The translations under genes and the position numbers were made by a program. A stretch of 64,000 bases of DNA from CAVVSQ01 sp963848825 (GTDB lineage: Bacteria; Planctomycetota; Planctomycetia; Gemmatales; Gemmataceae). The stretch spans positions 186,001-250,000 of the forward strand of contig CAWKFA010000009.1 in the NCBI GenBank assembly GCA_963848825.1. The letters run 5' to 3'. Below are positions 31,433-40,298 of this stretch, piece by piece (within the stretch, counting starts at the first letter, position 1; the number at the start of each line of letters is the position of its first letter). Below the pieces are notes generated by a model. The model was not told the origin of the DNA. It saw only the letters and a program-made list of their open reading frames with translations, and ran no database searches.

Positions 31433-31457
31433 GGCAACCTTTCCGTCAAACTGGCGG

Positions 31458-33044
31458 CTATTGAATTTTGAGACTGCGCACCCAGTCCGCCTCGCGAGTA
31501 ATTTCCTCGTCGGCAAGACCGCTGGCTCGATGGATTTCGGTCCGGACCATTTTGCCGCTCGTCATATCCAGCGCCAGCACATCAATCAGGCCGTTGCTGC
31601 CGACGCCACACCGAACCTGGACGGGCGAGCCCTTGGGCAGGCTGGCAGGCAGTCCGTCGATCCAGCATTCCCCGATGCTGATGCAGTGGTCGGCCTGTTG
31701 GGCTTCCCCCTGGAGAACTTTGACGCGCACCCGAGGCTGGCTTTCGACGACCGTACGGTAAACGCGGTTGGCGGCCGTCGGCAGCTGGGTATTTTTGGGA
31801 ATGAGAATGTCATTCACGCGCTGCTCGGACTGCTTGATTTCAATGCCGAGGCTATGGGCATTGACGTTGATTTCGACGATATCCTCGAGCAAGTCCTGAG
31901 CGGCCGTGGCCATGCCGGCATTGGCACCGCCAGCACGGGCGGCCACGATGCCCGCATGCAAGGCGGCGCCGCGGGCAACCACCTCGCTGACGGCCAACGA
32001 ATTGTCGGGCGCCTTGCCGCTGATCTCCTGGAGCATATGCCCTGTCATTGGCATATGGGTGGAACCTCCCACAAGGAGCACGCTGTCGATCTTGTCCCAG
32101 CTCATGCCGGCTTGCCGGAGGACCTGCTGAGTCGTCAACCGGGTGCGCGTTAGTAGGTCGCGGGTGATCGATTCAAACTCGCCGCGTGTCAGCGAAACCG
32201 TTAGCATCTTGCCGGCGTGGGTGCACGTTATGTTGGTCTGATTCAGTTTGCTCAGGGTGCGCTTGGCACGTTCGGCAGCGGCACTCAAACCCGCCAGCGC
32301 ATGCGGATTACCACGCGGATCGTCGCCGAATTGACTCATGAATTTGGCGGCAACGAAATCGACAATGCGATCGTCCCAATCCTTGCCACCCAGGCGCACG
32401 TCTCCTTCGATGGCAACTGTTTCGAAGCGACGAGGTGCGAGCCGAACGACGGTAACGTCAAACGTCCCGCCACCCAGATCATAAACGAGCACGGTTTGCT
32501 CGGCGGCAGGCATTTTGGCGTCATGCAAATGACCATGCGGCCGTGCGCCGGTGCCTCCTTGAAAGGAATAGGCCAATGCGGCAGCGGTTGGCTCGTCAAG
32601 GATATCAAGCACATCCAGCCCGGCGATGCGGCCGGCGTCCTTGGTCGCCTTGCGGCGCGTGTCGTCAAAGTAGGCGGGCACGGTGATTACCGCTTTGCCG
32701 ACCGGTCCGATGCGCCGCTCGGCGTCTTGCACCAGCTTACGGAGGATAATTGCTGACAAAGTTTCGGGCCTGAATTCACGGCCGGCGACGGGATGGCTAT
32801 AGGTGGGATGGCCCATGTAGCGTTTGATCGTCATGGCCACCCGCTCGGGCTGTTCGAGTGCCACGTCGCGTGCCGCCTGGCCAACCACCGCGCCGCCGTC
32901 TTCTATAAGTACGGCGCTCGGGGTAAGCATCTCCCCTTCGATGTTGGGGAGTGTGACGGCCTGGCCATGGTCATCGAGGGTGGCGATGGCACAGAATGTC
33001 GTGCCAAGGTCAATGCCCACCAGCTTGCCCGAGGATACGGTCAT
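31458..33044 (-). CDS. Hsp70/DnaK-like protein with short C-terminus
   Basis: The ATG at 33044 (MTVSSGKLVGIDLGTTFCAI) is chosen. The actin-like ATPase motifs are complete: 'GIDLGTTFCAIA' (phosphate 1), 'LDEPTAAALAYSF' (connect), 'VLVYDLGGGTFDVTVV' (phosphate 2) and 'SVLLVGGSTHMPMT' (adenosine). A beta substrate-binding domain follows (about 385-528), but the helical lid of canonical DnaK is missing, so the length is 528 instead of about 640. It is therefore not the housekeeping DnaK. No dnaJ or grpE is nearby; its neighbours are a kinase, a phosphatase and a zinc ribbon. Confidence 0.9.
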   Translation of the reverse strand: MTVSSGKLVGIDLGTTFCAIATLDDHGQAVTLPNIEGEMLTPSAVLIEDGGAVVGQAARDVALEQPERVAMTIKRYMGHPTYSHPVAGREFRPETLSAIILRKLVQDAERRIGPVGKAVITVPAYFDDTRRKATKDAGRIAGLDVLDILDEPTAAALAYSFQGGTGARPHGHLHDAKMPAAEQTVLVYDLGGGTFDVTVVRLAPRRFETVAIEGDVRLGGKDWDDRIVDFVAAKFMSQFGDDPRGNPHALAGLSAAAERAKRTLSKLNQTNITCTHAGKMLTVSLTRGEFESITRDLLTRTRLTTQQVLRQAGMSWDKIDSVLLVGGSTHMPMTGHMLQEISGKAPDNSLAVSEVVARGAALHAGIVAARAGGANAGMATAAQDLLEDIVEINVNAHSLGIEIKQSEQRVNDILIPKNTQLPTAANRVYRTVVESQPRVRVKVLQGEAQQADHCISIGECWIDGLPASLPKGSPVQVRCGVGSNGLIDVLALDMTSGKMVRTEIHRASGLADEEITREADWVRSLKIQ

Positions 33045-33173
33045 ATCGCTACCAATGCACGCGCGATGCCAGCAAGACCCTAATGTTGCCATTGTAGCAA
33101 GGCACAACGCTAAATGAAGGATCTCAGTTCAAGGAAGAACGCGACGGCAGCACGGGGGAGCTGAAAAATGAAG

Positions 33174-34395
33174 TTACCCGCTCTTGCGTGGCGCGGGCGG
33201 ACGGATGGCGGTGACGGGCAGCATGGCGCTGGGCCGGGAACCGGGCATCGTGACTGTGCCGGGAGTGCGCGGAGCCGTGAGTTGCGACGGGTGGCTCGAA
33301 GGTTGATTAAGGCCCGCGCTAATGAGCGGCGGCATTTCCGCTTCCGTTGGCGGCGGGATATGCTCGGGCACGAGCGCTGCCAAGGCCTCGGCAACCGCCG
33401 CGGGTGACTGATAGCGGCGTTCCGTTTCCTTGGCCAACATCATATCCAGGACCCGAGCCAACGCTTCAGGCATGTCGGGGCGCAAGACACGAATCGGTTT
33501 GGGCTGACGAACCTGGTGCCATATCATCTTCTGCGGCAGGGTTCCATCCTGGAAGGGGCTCTTGCCGGCCAGAAGGTAGTAGAACGTCCCCCCGAGACTG
33601 TAAATGTCCGCACGAATATCCACGCGATAATCGAACGTCTGCTCGGGGGCCATGTAATCGGCCGTGCCGATTGAATATCCCTGCTCATAAGCGTTCGCGA
33701 AGGCGCCGCCATCGTCATCGAAGAATCGCGCCAGGCCCATGTCGAGGAGTTTGATCACCCCCTGCCGATCGAGCAACAGGTTGCCAGGTTTGATATCGCG
33801 ATGCACCAGGCCAGCCGTATGCGCATGCTGAAGACCGAGGGCCGCCTGACGAATATAGGAGGCCGCGCGCTCCGGGGAAAGCGTGCCGTTCTTCTTGACA
33901 AAATCGTGCAAATTTACGCCATCGATGAACTCCAGGACCAAAAAATGAAGCTTGTCTTCGTGATCGATGTCGTGCGCTCGCACAATATTGGGGTGATCTA
34001 GCCGTGCGACAGCCTTGGCTTCCCGATAGAAACGAGCGAGCGATGCCGGGTCTTCGGCCTGCGCGATGGGTAATACTTTAAGGGCGACGCGCCGCCCCAT
34101 CAGGATATGTTCGCAAAGATAGACGGCGCCCATGCCGCCGGCGCCGAGTCTTTCCAACAGACGATATTTACCGCTAATGAGAAAGCCGCGCCAACGCCCG
34201 GATAGCAGCTTTTCCGCTTGAAAATTGGTAAGCATGCCGGAGCGAACGAGGGCCTTGGCAAGCTGATGCGGTTTTTGAGGCGGCTCCGATTCCAGTGCCA
34301 GCTCGAGCGCAACAGGTTTCGACGGTGATCTTGTCGAGAAGACCGCTACGCAAGCCCAATTCCAGGAAAGCCTCGATTGTGGTAGGTATCGCCAT
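33174..34395 (-). CDS. Ser/Thr protein kinase, cytoplasmic, one frameshift
   Basis: The start is the ATG at 34395 (MAIPTTIEAFLELGLRSGLL); the frame then changes near 34310-34325. A small N-terminal helical domain ('LAKALVRSGMLTNFQAEKLL', about 30-60) precedes the kinase domain (about 75-335): 'LGAGGMGAVY', 'VALKVL', 'HRDIKPGNLLLD', 'LLDMGLARF' (DMG instead of DFG, common in planctomycete kinases) and 'GTADYMAPEQ'. The C-terminal 70 residues are proline-rich and low in complexity, with no membrane helix. It lies 129 nt upstream of the Hsp70 gene on the same strand and is divergent from the pseudokinase-PP2C gene. Confidence 0.88.
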
Positions 34396-34591
34396 GGTAC
34401 CCAAACCGTCTTTTCCTTGGGAGAAGGACCGTTCTCCATCTTCCTCCTTTGTAATATCGATTGCAAGGGAATTCATGAAAACTTTATGAGAGTGCTGTTT
34501 TCAGGTGGAATTGCGGCAACCCGAGTCAAGGCGTATGATTCAGTTACTTCTACTGGTAGCGAGGCCCCCAACCTGACGAACAGGGCTTCGA

Positions 34592-36046
34592 GTGCATTTC
34601 TGGAAAGTGGCGCACATGGTTTGGCGGCCCTGGGAATCCCCTCTGCCGAGTCCGCAAGAGGAATGCGAGCGCATGCTCCGCTTCTTGCTCAAGCTCACCG
34701 AATGTGTTGAAGAACTGCACGCGCGCGGGAAAGTTTGGCTTTCTTTTGGGTCCGATAACACCGAGGAGATCAGCCCGGAACGGCTGCGCATCATAAACAT
34801 CGAGACCGGTACCTTTCCGGTTGGAACTCGTCCCGACGAGCTCGTTTACAACTCTCATTTCGCTGCCCCGGAAATCGTCCGCAACCATGCGGAAGACATC
34901 GGCCCGCGGACCGATGTCTTTCATCTCGCACTTTTTGCCTACTACTGGCTTGCCGGTCTCTTGCCCAAGGGCTTCCCTGGCGAAGGGCTTGAGGCATTTT
35001 GGTATCAGATACCGAAACTACGAATCTTTGCTCCCTGGCTGCCGCCAGGGATCGCGCGAATCCTTGCGCAGGGCACGGCCCAGGATCCGGCCTTACGCTT
35101 TGCAACCCCGCGAGCGCTCGCTAACGCGCTTCAAGCCGCGGTGGACCGCAACCGCGAGCGGGTGGCTTTCAAAGGCAAAATCACCTGGAGTTACGCCGCC
35201 GAAACGCGGACCGGGCGGACGAAGACGGCCTTGCACAAGGACAACGAAGATCGGGTCCTTGTGTGCCCATTTCCAAACAACGAGCGTGCTTTGTTGGCCG
35301 TTGCCGATGGGATCAGCACCTGCGATGTCGGCAGCGGCGCCCTCGCCAGCCTGATCACGGCCATTGTGCTTGAAAATGCTTTCGATGCGCTCAGCACCCG
35401 CGAGACGTTTGCGGCCAAGATTGCCAAGGTTTGCCGGGAGGGAGCCGACACGCTGCTGGCGTGGGCGATGGAAAAAGGCTACGGCGAACAACTCCAGCAG
35501 GGCGCCGATTTGATGGGTACAACTCTCACGGCTGCCTGGCTGGAAGGCAATCTTTTGAGCATCGCCAATCTGGGTGACAGCCGGGCCTATCTCATTGACA
35601 AGACTGAAGTGGAACAACTGACGGTAGACGGCGATTTGGCTTCCGGTATGCTGGCGGACGGTATGCCGCCCGAAAACATCCAGGATCTGGGCCAGATTGG
35701 TAAAGCGCTGCGTGAATGCGTAGGCGGCTGCACCTTTAACGATGCCGGTGAAGTCATCATCCTGGACGATTGCTGTCGACCGACAGTCAACCATTGGCCA
35801 ATGCTGCCTGGCGATACGGTGGTTTTATGCAGCGACGGCCTGGTCGAAGATGACGCCTTTCTCGAACCTGAAGCGCTGGGGGAAATCGTCCGTGCCAAAC
35901 GAGACATGCCCGCCGCTGATTTGGCACGACACCTGGCGGAAGTCGCCGACAATTCCCATCGTCTGCCTTCTTCCCAGGAACCAGATGGTTACGGCGACAA
36001 TATTTCTTGCATCGTGATCAAGATTGAAGCGGCAACTTCACCGTGA
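34592..36046 (+). CDS. Pseudokinase C-lobe / PP2C phosphatase fusion
   Basis: Residues 1-200 resemble only the C-lobe of a protein kinase. 'CVEELHARGKVWLSFGSDN' occupies the catalytic-loop position but has no HRD, the DFG position reads NIET, the APE motif is kept ('FAAPEIV'), and 'TDVFHLALFAYYWLAGLLP' matches helix F. Residues 210-480 are a PPM/PP2C phosphatase with the metal-site motifs 'LAVADGISTCDVGSGALAS', 'SIANLGDSRAYLI', 'VVLCSDGLVEDDAF' and 'GYGDNISCIVI'. The start is uncertain: GTG 34592 or ATG 34616; a frame break upstream cannot be excluded. It is divergent from the kinase gene and may reverse its phosphorylation. Confidence 0.8.
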   Translation: MHFWKVAHMVWRPWESPLPSPQEECERMLRFLLKLTECVEELHARGKVWLSFGSDNTEEISPERLRIINIETGTFPVGTRPDELVYNSHFAAPEIVRNHAEDIGPRTDVFHLALFAYYWLAGLLPKGFPGEGLEAFWYQIPKLRIFAPWLPPGIARILAQGTAQDPALRFATPRALANALQAAVDRNRERVAFKGKITWSYAAETRTGRTKTALHKDNEDRVLVCPFPNNERALLAVADGISTCDVGSGALASLITAIVLENAFDALSTRETFAAKIAKVCREGADTLLAWAMEKGYGEQLQQGADLMGTTLTAAWLEGNLLSIANLGDSRAYLIDKTEVEQLTVDGDLASGMLADGMPPENIQDLGQIGKALRECVGGCTFNDAGEVIILDDCCRPTVNHWPMLPGDTVVLCSDGLVEDDAFLEPEALGEIVRAKRDMPAADLARHLAEVADNSHRLPSSQEPDGYGDNISCIVIKIEAATSP

Positions 36047-36764
36047 ACTTGGATCCCTTGCCGACCACGCTCTCAACGCGAATGCGACCCTGATGTTGCT
36101 CGATGATTTGCCGGCAGACACTCAGGCCCAGGCCACTGCCCCCATGGCCATCCTCGTCGGGTTCCTTGGTGGTATAAAAGGGCTCGAAAATAAGCCTTAG
36201 CTGGTCGGGCGGAATACCGACGCCGGTATCGCTCACGCGGAGTTCCGCCATTTGGGTTTGTGTGTTTTCGCGCACTTCCAGCGTCAGGCGCCCCCCGTTG
36301 AGCATTGCTTGCCTGGCATTGATAATCAGGTTGATGAGGATTTGTTCGATCTGACCGCGCACCACGGGTGCGTGCGGCCGCCCCTGGAATTTCTTCTCCA
36401 CCTTGATTTGGTGTTTGCTCAAATCCTTTTCCGTGAGGATGAGCACCTCTTCCAACAGGGCGACAAGATCGATCATTTCGCGGCAGTTGCCTGATCGCGG
36501 GCGAAGCCGAGCATGCTGCTGATGATGACCGCCGCCGCGCTGGCTGCCTTTGAGGATTTTTTCAAACGCCTGTAAGCGCGAGCCTTCGGTCCCCTCGGGC
36601 TTGAGCCCCAACTTGGCGTAATTGATTATCGTGGTAAGAATGTTGTTGAACTCATGCGCCACGCTGGACGCCAAAGTACCCACGCTCGACAAGCACTGCG
36701 CCCGGAGAAGTTGCCGGCGCAAATGTTCCGCTTCCGAAGATGTCAAAGTTTCCTCGCCGATCAT
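36018..36764 (-). CDS. Histidine kinase without a sensor domain, internal compensated frameshift
   Basis: The protein has 248 residues. The H-box is 'SSVAHEFNNILTTIINYAKL' (about 37-56). The ATPase domain has 'LINLIINARQAM' (N), 'DTGVGIPPDQ' (G1), 'IFEPFYTTKE' (F) and 'GSGLGLSVCRQI' (G2). No sensor or membrane segment is present, so it probably takes input from a partner. Between about 36480 and 36545 the translation becomes a Gly/His/Arg-rich nonsense stretch, whereas the neighbouring frame reads 'VIISSMLGFARDQATA', the expected helix; two opposite indels restore the frame. Its 3' end overlaps the PP2C gene by 29 nt, tail to tail. Confidence 0.85.
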   Translation of the reverse strand: MIGEETLTSSEAEHLRRQLLRAQCLSSVGTLASSVAHEFNNILTTIINYAKLGLKPEGTEGSRLQAFEKILKGSQRGGGHHQQHARLRPRSGNCREMIDLVALLEEVLILTEKDLSKHQIKVEKKFQGRPHAPVVRGQIEQILINLIINARQAMLNGGRLTLEVRENTQTQMAELRVSDTGVGIPPDQLRLIFEPFYTTKEPDEDGHGGSGLGLSVCRQIIEQHQGRIRVESVVGKGSKFTVKLPLQS

Positions 36765-37136
36765 GCGTCATCTCCGCTCAGAAGGAATCAGGGCGGTGGT
36801 AAGTTTCTTGCCACTTACGATATCGGCATGCCAGCCGAGTCACTTCATCGCAAGTACTTACGAATCAATATGTTAAGGAGAGCAATCTTTGCAAACCCAG
36901 CGTTTTACGAAATCCGGGCGGTTGAAGGTCAAAGGATCGCATCGGGAAATACGGGGAAGGGAAGGAAAATAAACAGGGCGAAATTACTGATAATTGTTGC
37001 CTTGCTGAGGGCATTGCGAGACATTCTTTGGTGGCAAATTGCCCAGGTTTTTCAGTAAAATGGCAGCGTTCCCTTAGTTGGAATAAGAGCTCCTAAACAA
37101 AGAGACAGGCCTTCGGCACATCCAAAGGATATATCC
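36765..37136. other. Intergenic region upstream of metF
   Basis: This 372-nt stretch between the divergent histidine kinase and metF genes must carry both promoters. I looked for a SAM or other riboswitch before metF and did not recognise one. No small ORF or convincing terminator was seen. Confidence 0.45.
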
Positions 37137-38012
37137 TTGCGAATTCGCGCTTTTTATGATCAGGCTGAACCGACAATCTCTTTCGAATTCTTTCCTCCCA
37201 AAAACGCCGAGGCGGAGGCAACACTATTTCGAGACACCGTTCCTGGACTCAAGGCACTGGGTGCGTCCTTTATTTCGGTGACGTACGGGGCGGGAGGCGG
37301 CACGCGCGAAACGACCTTCCGCATCGTGCACCGACTGCGCCGTGATTTCGGCATCGAAGCGATGGCCCATCTTACGTGTGTCGGATCAACACGCGCCGTC
37401 CTGGCCAAGGAAATTGACGAGGCGGAAGCGCTTGGCCTGGAAAACATTCTGGCATTACGTGGCGACCCACCACGTGGGCAAGCGACATTCGAAGCTGTTG
37501 AAGGCGGGTTTGGCTATGCGGTGGATTTGATTCGGTTTATCAAGGAGCGCAGTCGCTTCTGCCTGGGTGCAGCCGTTTATCCCGAAGGGCATGTCGAATG
37601 CTCGGTCAAGCACGCCGACTGGGACCGCGCGGCCGCCAAGGTCGAGGCCGGCGCTGATTTCCTTATCTCGCAACTCTTTTATGATCCCAGCGACTTCCTC
37701 GACATGGTCGATTATTTACGAAACAAACGGGGGGTAAAGGTTCCCATCATTCCCGGCATCCTGCCTTTCCTGAGCACCGATCAGATCAAACGCTTCACGC
37801 TCCTCTGTGGCTCCAAGATCCCCGGGCCATTGCGAGTCCTTTTGGAAAAACATGCCGGAGAGGATGAAACGGTTCGCCAGATCGGCGTCGAGGTTTGCAC
37901 CAAAATTGCGCGCACGCTGCTGGATAGCGGCACGCCCGGAGTCCATTTCTATTGCCTTAACCGCACCCGTAGTGTGACTGAGATCATGCGCAATTTGGGA
38001 CTGCCAAAGTGA
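37137..38012 (+). CDS. metF: Methylenetetrahydrofolate reductase
   Basis: MetF reduces 5,10-methylene-THF to 5-methyl-THF with FAD for methionine synthesis. The protein (291 residues) shows 'ISFEFFPPKNAEAEATLF' at the N-terminus with the catalytic glutamate, 'SVTYGAGGGTRETT', 'HLTCVGSTRAVL' and 'LALRGDPPRG'. The start codon is TTG: AAGGA at 37124-37128 lies 8 nt upstream and no in-frame ATG fits the family N-terminus. Rare start codons often lower expression. It stands alone, with a convergent lipoprotein gene 20 nt downstream. Confidence 0.94.
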   Translation: MRIRAFYDQAEPTISFEFFPPKNAEAEATLFRDTVPGLKALGASFISVTYGAGGGTRETTFRIVHRLRRDFGIEAMAHLTCVGSTRAVLAKEIDEAEALGLENILALRGDPPRGQATFEAVEGGFGYAVDLIRFIKERSRFCLGAAVYPEGHVECSVKHADWDRAAAKVEAGADFLISQLFYDPSDFLDMVDYLRNKRGVKVPIIPGILPFLSTDQIKRFTLLCGSKIPGPLRVLLEKHAGEDETVRQIGVEVCTKIARTLLDSGTPGVHFYCLNRTRSVTEIMRNLGLPK

Positions 38013-38032
38013 ACGGGCGGGGCGCCCAATGG

Positions 38033-38446
38033 TCAGTCCTTCTGGGCCTTCAGTTGGCGAACCTGTAGCGTGATGCGTTGGAGGGCCTCGGTTGCAATGT
38101 CAGCATTTTTCTGCCGCGCCGCACCGGCCAGGCGAGTCGCTTCTTTCTGCAGACTGCCGCACGCCTGCACCATGCTCCCCTTGAGGTGTTCAGGCGGGTC
38201 AATCGCCTTGGCCAAGAAACGGGCCGTTTGCTCAATGCCGCCAGCGGACTCATCCAACTCGATCCAGGCATCGACGAAGAAGGCATCCATGGCCGCATTC
38301 GTTTGACTATGGAGGCGCGCTAGAAGCTCGCCGTACGAAAATTGCACCCCGTTCTCCGCCAGTGGCCTGAGCGGTTCGCGATCCGGCGGCAGGCGGCACC
38401 CAACCAGGCAGATTCCCACGGCACAGCAAAGCAGGACGTTACGCAT
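38033..38446 (-). CDS. Small lipoprotein of unknown function
   Basis: The protein has 137 residues. A lipoprotein signal with lipobox 'CLVGC' places the lipidated cysteine at residue 17. The mature part is predicted almost entirely helical ('AENGVQFSYGELLARLHSQT', then 'QACGSLQKEATRLAGAARQK'). No family is recognised. It is the second of two adjacent minus-strand lipoprotein genes, separated from the other by a terminator-like hairpin. Confidence 0.7.
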   Translation of the reverse strand: MRNVLLCCAVGICLVGCRLPPDREPLRPLAENGVQFSYGELLARLHSQTNAAMDAFFVDAWIELDESAGGIEQTARFLAKAIDPPEHLKGSMVQACGSLQKEATRLAGAARQKNADIATEALQRITLQVRQLKAQKD

Positions 38447-38467
38447 CGGGCACCTCGTGGGAAAACG

Positions 38468-38502
38468 AAAAAGGCAGGAGGAATAGATCCTCTTGCCTTT
38501 TT
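38468..38502 (-). terminator. Rho-independent terminator after the 67-residue lipoprotein gene
   Basis: A 10-bp stem (38473-38482 with 38488-38497, one G-T mismatch) has A-rich and T-rich flanks on both sides. On the minus strand the stem is followed by TTTTT. It lies 47 nt past the stop of the gene at 38549. The A/T tracts would also allow use from the other strand. Confidence 0.75.
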
Positions 38503-38548
38503 ACCTTATTTTCCCCACCTTTGCAAAGCGCCCAGGTCATTTCGGAGA

Positions 38549-38752
38549 CTATCGTCCCGGTCGGGCGCCGGCTTCCGACGGTAGTACCGAGGAATTGTCC
38601 GGTAAGCCGATGCGGTCGCGCCCAAGTACCTGTTGCTCGCGAATGCTCAAGTTTGGATTATCAATAGGAGTAGCAGGCTTCGGGGCTAGCGGGCCACGCA
38701 AGTTTTCACAGCCGGCGGCCAACAACATAGCCAAAAGTAATAGGCGACGCAT
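38549..38752 (-). CDS. Very small lipoprotein
   Basis: The protein has 67 residues. MRRLLLLAMLLAAGC is a complete lipoprotein signal with the lipidated cysteine at residue 15. The mature peptide is polar and proline-rich with 'IREQQVLGRDRIGLPDNSSV'. No function is known; such short lipoproteins are common in planctomycetes. Its end is marked by the terminator hairpin 47 nt downstream. Confidence 0.6.
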   Translation of the reverse strand: MRRLLLLAMLLAAGCENLRGPLAPKPATPIDNPNLSIREQQVLGRDRIGLPDNSSVLPSEAGARPGR

Positions 38753-38983
38753 TGATCTGGTCTCCTTCCCGGTGGTGCTGTCACTCTGTCCGGCACTCGA
38801 ATTCAGAGTACGTGGCCGTATGCTGCTTACTCATTTTATCGAGCCGCCAGCGGCGGCAAAATGCTCTCGACTTGAGTTTATTCCACATACTCGGATAACG
38901 GAGACGGATCAAGAACAATGATCGGCACAAACGGCACAAATCAACACGCTCTTAAAGACGGCAGCGCCGGTAGAACAGGAAGA

Positions 38984-40162
38984 TTAGCCAAGTACTTCCA
39001 TTCCCAAGATGGTCAAGTCGTCCGTCTGGCGGCCCTGCCCGAACAAGTCAAGGGCCAGCCGATCGACAAATTCCTGGATGCCAAAATCGCGGTGCCCGGC
39101 AGCGGCAGCCAGCAAGCTCGAAACTCCCATCGGCAAAGTGCCAAAGGCGGCGCCATCCATGCCGTCGGTGTAAAGGATGACCTTGTCGCCCGCCCTGAGC
39201 GTGTGGGTTTGCAACCTGTACTGGATGTCGAAAACGCCCAAAAGACCGCCTTCGACCTGCCAAAGCTGGGGCGGACCGTCATGGGGCAGGTATAAGGGGT
39301 AGGGATGTCCGGCCCGAGAAAACTGCAGCACACCCTCGCGCATGCTGAAGAGTACATAGGCTATCGTAATGAAGGGGTTTTCCGATAGCTTCTGATCAAT
39401 GAGGTCACGATTTAGTCGCTGCAGGACTTCATGAGGCGGGATCAGGCGATACTCCTTGCCCGTGATCTCCTTGGCCTTGACGCCCGTCTTCACGAAAATA
39501 GTCAGCAGGCTTGCGGGCACACCATGGCCCATCGCATCGGCGACGTAGAAACCAAGATGATTTTCGTCCAACCGAAAGACATCGTAAAAGTCCCCTCCCA
39601 CGCGCCCACAGGGTTGATATTTGACGGCGAAGCGCACACGGGGCAAGTCGGGTAAAGTCTGCGGTAGAAAGCTCTCCTGAATGCGTCCCGCCAGCTCAAG
39701 TTCCATCTCGATTTGTTGATTGGCTGATTGCAAGCGTTTGTTCACGCGATGCACCTCGGCCGTTTTCGCGGACAGGGAGTCGTGCCTTTCTTTGATGCGC
39801 CGCAGGGCTTGGATCTGGGCCAGCAGTTCATTGGGATCGAACGGACGCAGCAAGTAGGCATCCGCGCCACACTCCAGACAGGCCAGCCTGGCGCCGGGCG
39901 CGGCGTCGGCCGTGATGAACAAGATCGGAACAACATTATCCCCGACGGCGCCGTGCAAACGTTGACATAGTTTCAAGGCCTCGGCCGTGTCGGTGCTGCC
40001 GTCAATTAAAATAAGGGTCGAAGCACGGACGCCAGGGTCGGGCTCGCCGCGCCCATGCAACTGGACATTGAACTTCGCCTTCTCGAGCGTGTGGCGCACG
40101 TCGTCCGAGGCCAGAGTCGCGGCGGCGCACAGGATGATCGTTGACGAAGCGTTGGCTTGCAT
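38984..40162 (-). CDS. Pseudo-receiver / SpoIIE-type PP2C phosphatase (RsbU-like)
   Basis: The start is set at the ATG at 40162 (MQANASSTIILCAAATL). Residues 1-130 have the shape of a response-regulator receiver ('STLILIDGSTDTAEALKLC', 'VPILFITADAAPGARLACLE'), but the acidic pair after the first strand is missing and the conserved lysine is replaced ('YLLRPFD'). A short coiled linker follows ('KTAEVHRVNKRLQSANQQIE'). Residues 165-390 are a SpoIIE phosphatase: 'GRVGGDFYDVF', 'ADAMGHGVPASLLTIF', 'VILYTDGMDGA', 'QTDDLTILGME'. It probably acts on an anti-sigma-factor antagonist, none of which is in the window. It is divergent from the dimethylargininase-like gene. Confidence 0.88.
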   Translation of the reverse strand: MQANASSTIILCAAATLASDDVRHTLEKAKFNVQLHGRGEPDPGVRASTLILIDGSTDTAEALKLCQRLHGAVGDNVVPILFITADAAPGARLACLECGADAYLLRPFDPNELLAQIQALRRIKERHDSLSAKTAEVHRVNKRLQSANQQIEMELELAGRIQESFLPQTLPDLPRVRFAVKYQPCGRVGGDFYDVFRLDENHLGFYVADAMGHGVPASLLTIFVKTGVKAKEITGKEYRLIPPHEVLQRLNRDLIDQKLSENPFITIAYVLFSMREGVLQFSRAGHPYPLYLPHDGPPQLWQVEGGLLGVFDIQYRLQTHTLRAGDKVILYTDGMDGAAFGTLPMGVSSLLAAAAGHRDFGIQEFVDRLALDLFGQGRQTDDLTILGMEVLG

Positions 40163-40298
40163 AATAGTTGCAACTATACGCCAGCGCGGGCGGCAATGAC
40201 AAGATGCAAACACCGGGGCAAGCCAGGTGAAAGCGGGATGGATTCACGAGCTTTTGCCGAGGTATCATGACTACCGACACACTCCAAAGGAACCGCCC

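Noticed and set aside
31631..31660. A programmed ribosomal frameshift as the cause of the broken genes
   Set aside because: The breaks occur in many unrelated genes without a shared slippery heptamer or downstream pseudoknot, so sequence errors explain them better.
36765..37136. A SAM riboswitch before metF
   Set aside because: I looked for the conserved stems and core bases of known SAM riboswitches and saw none.
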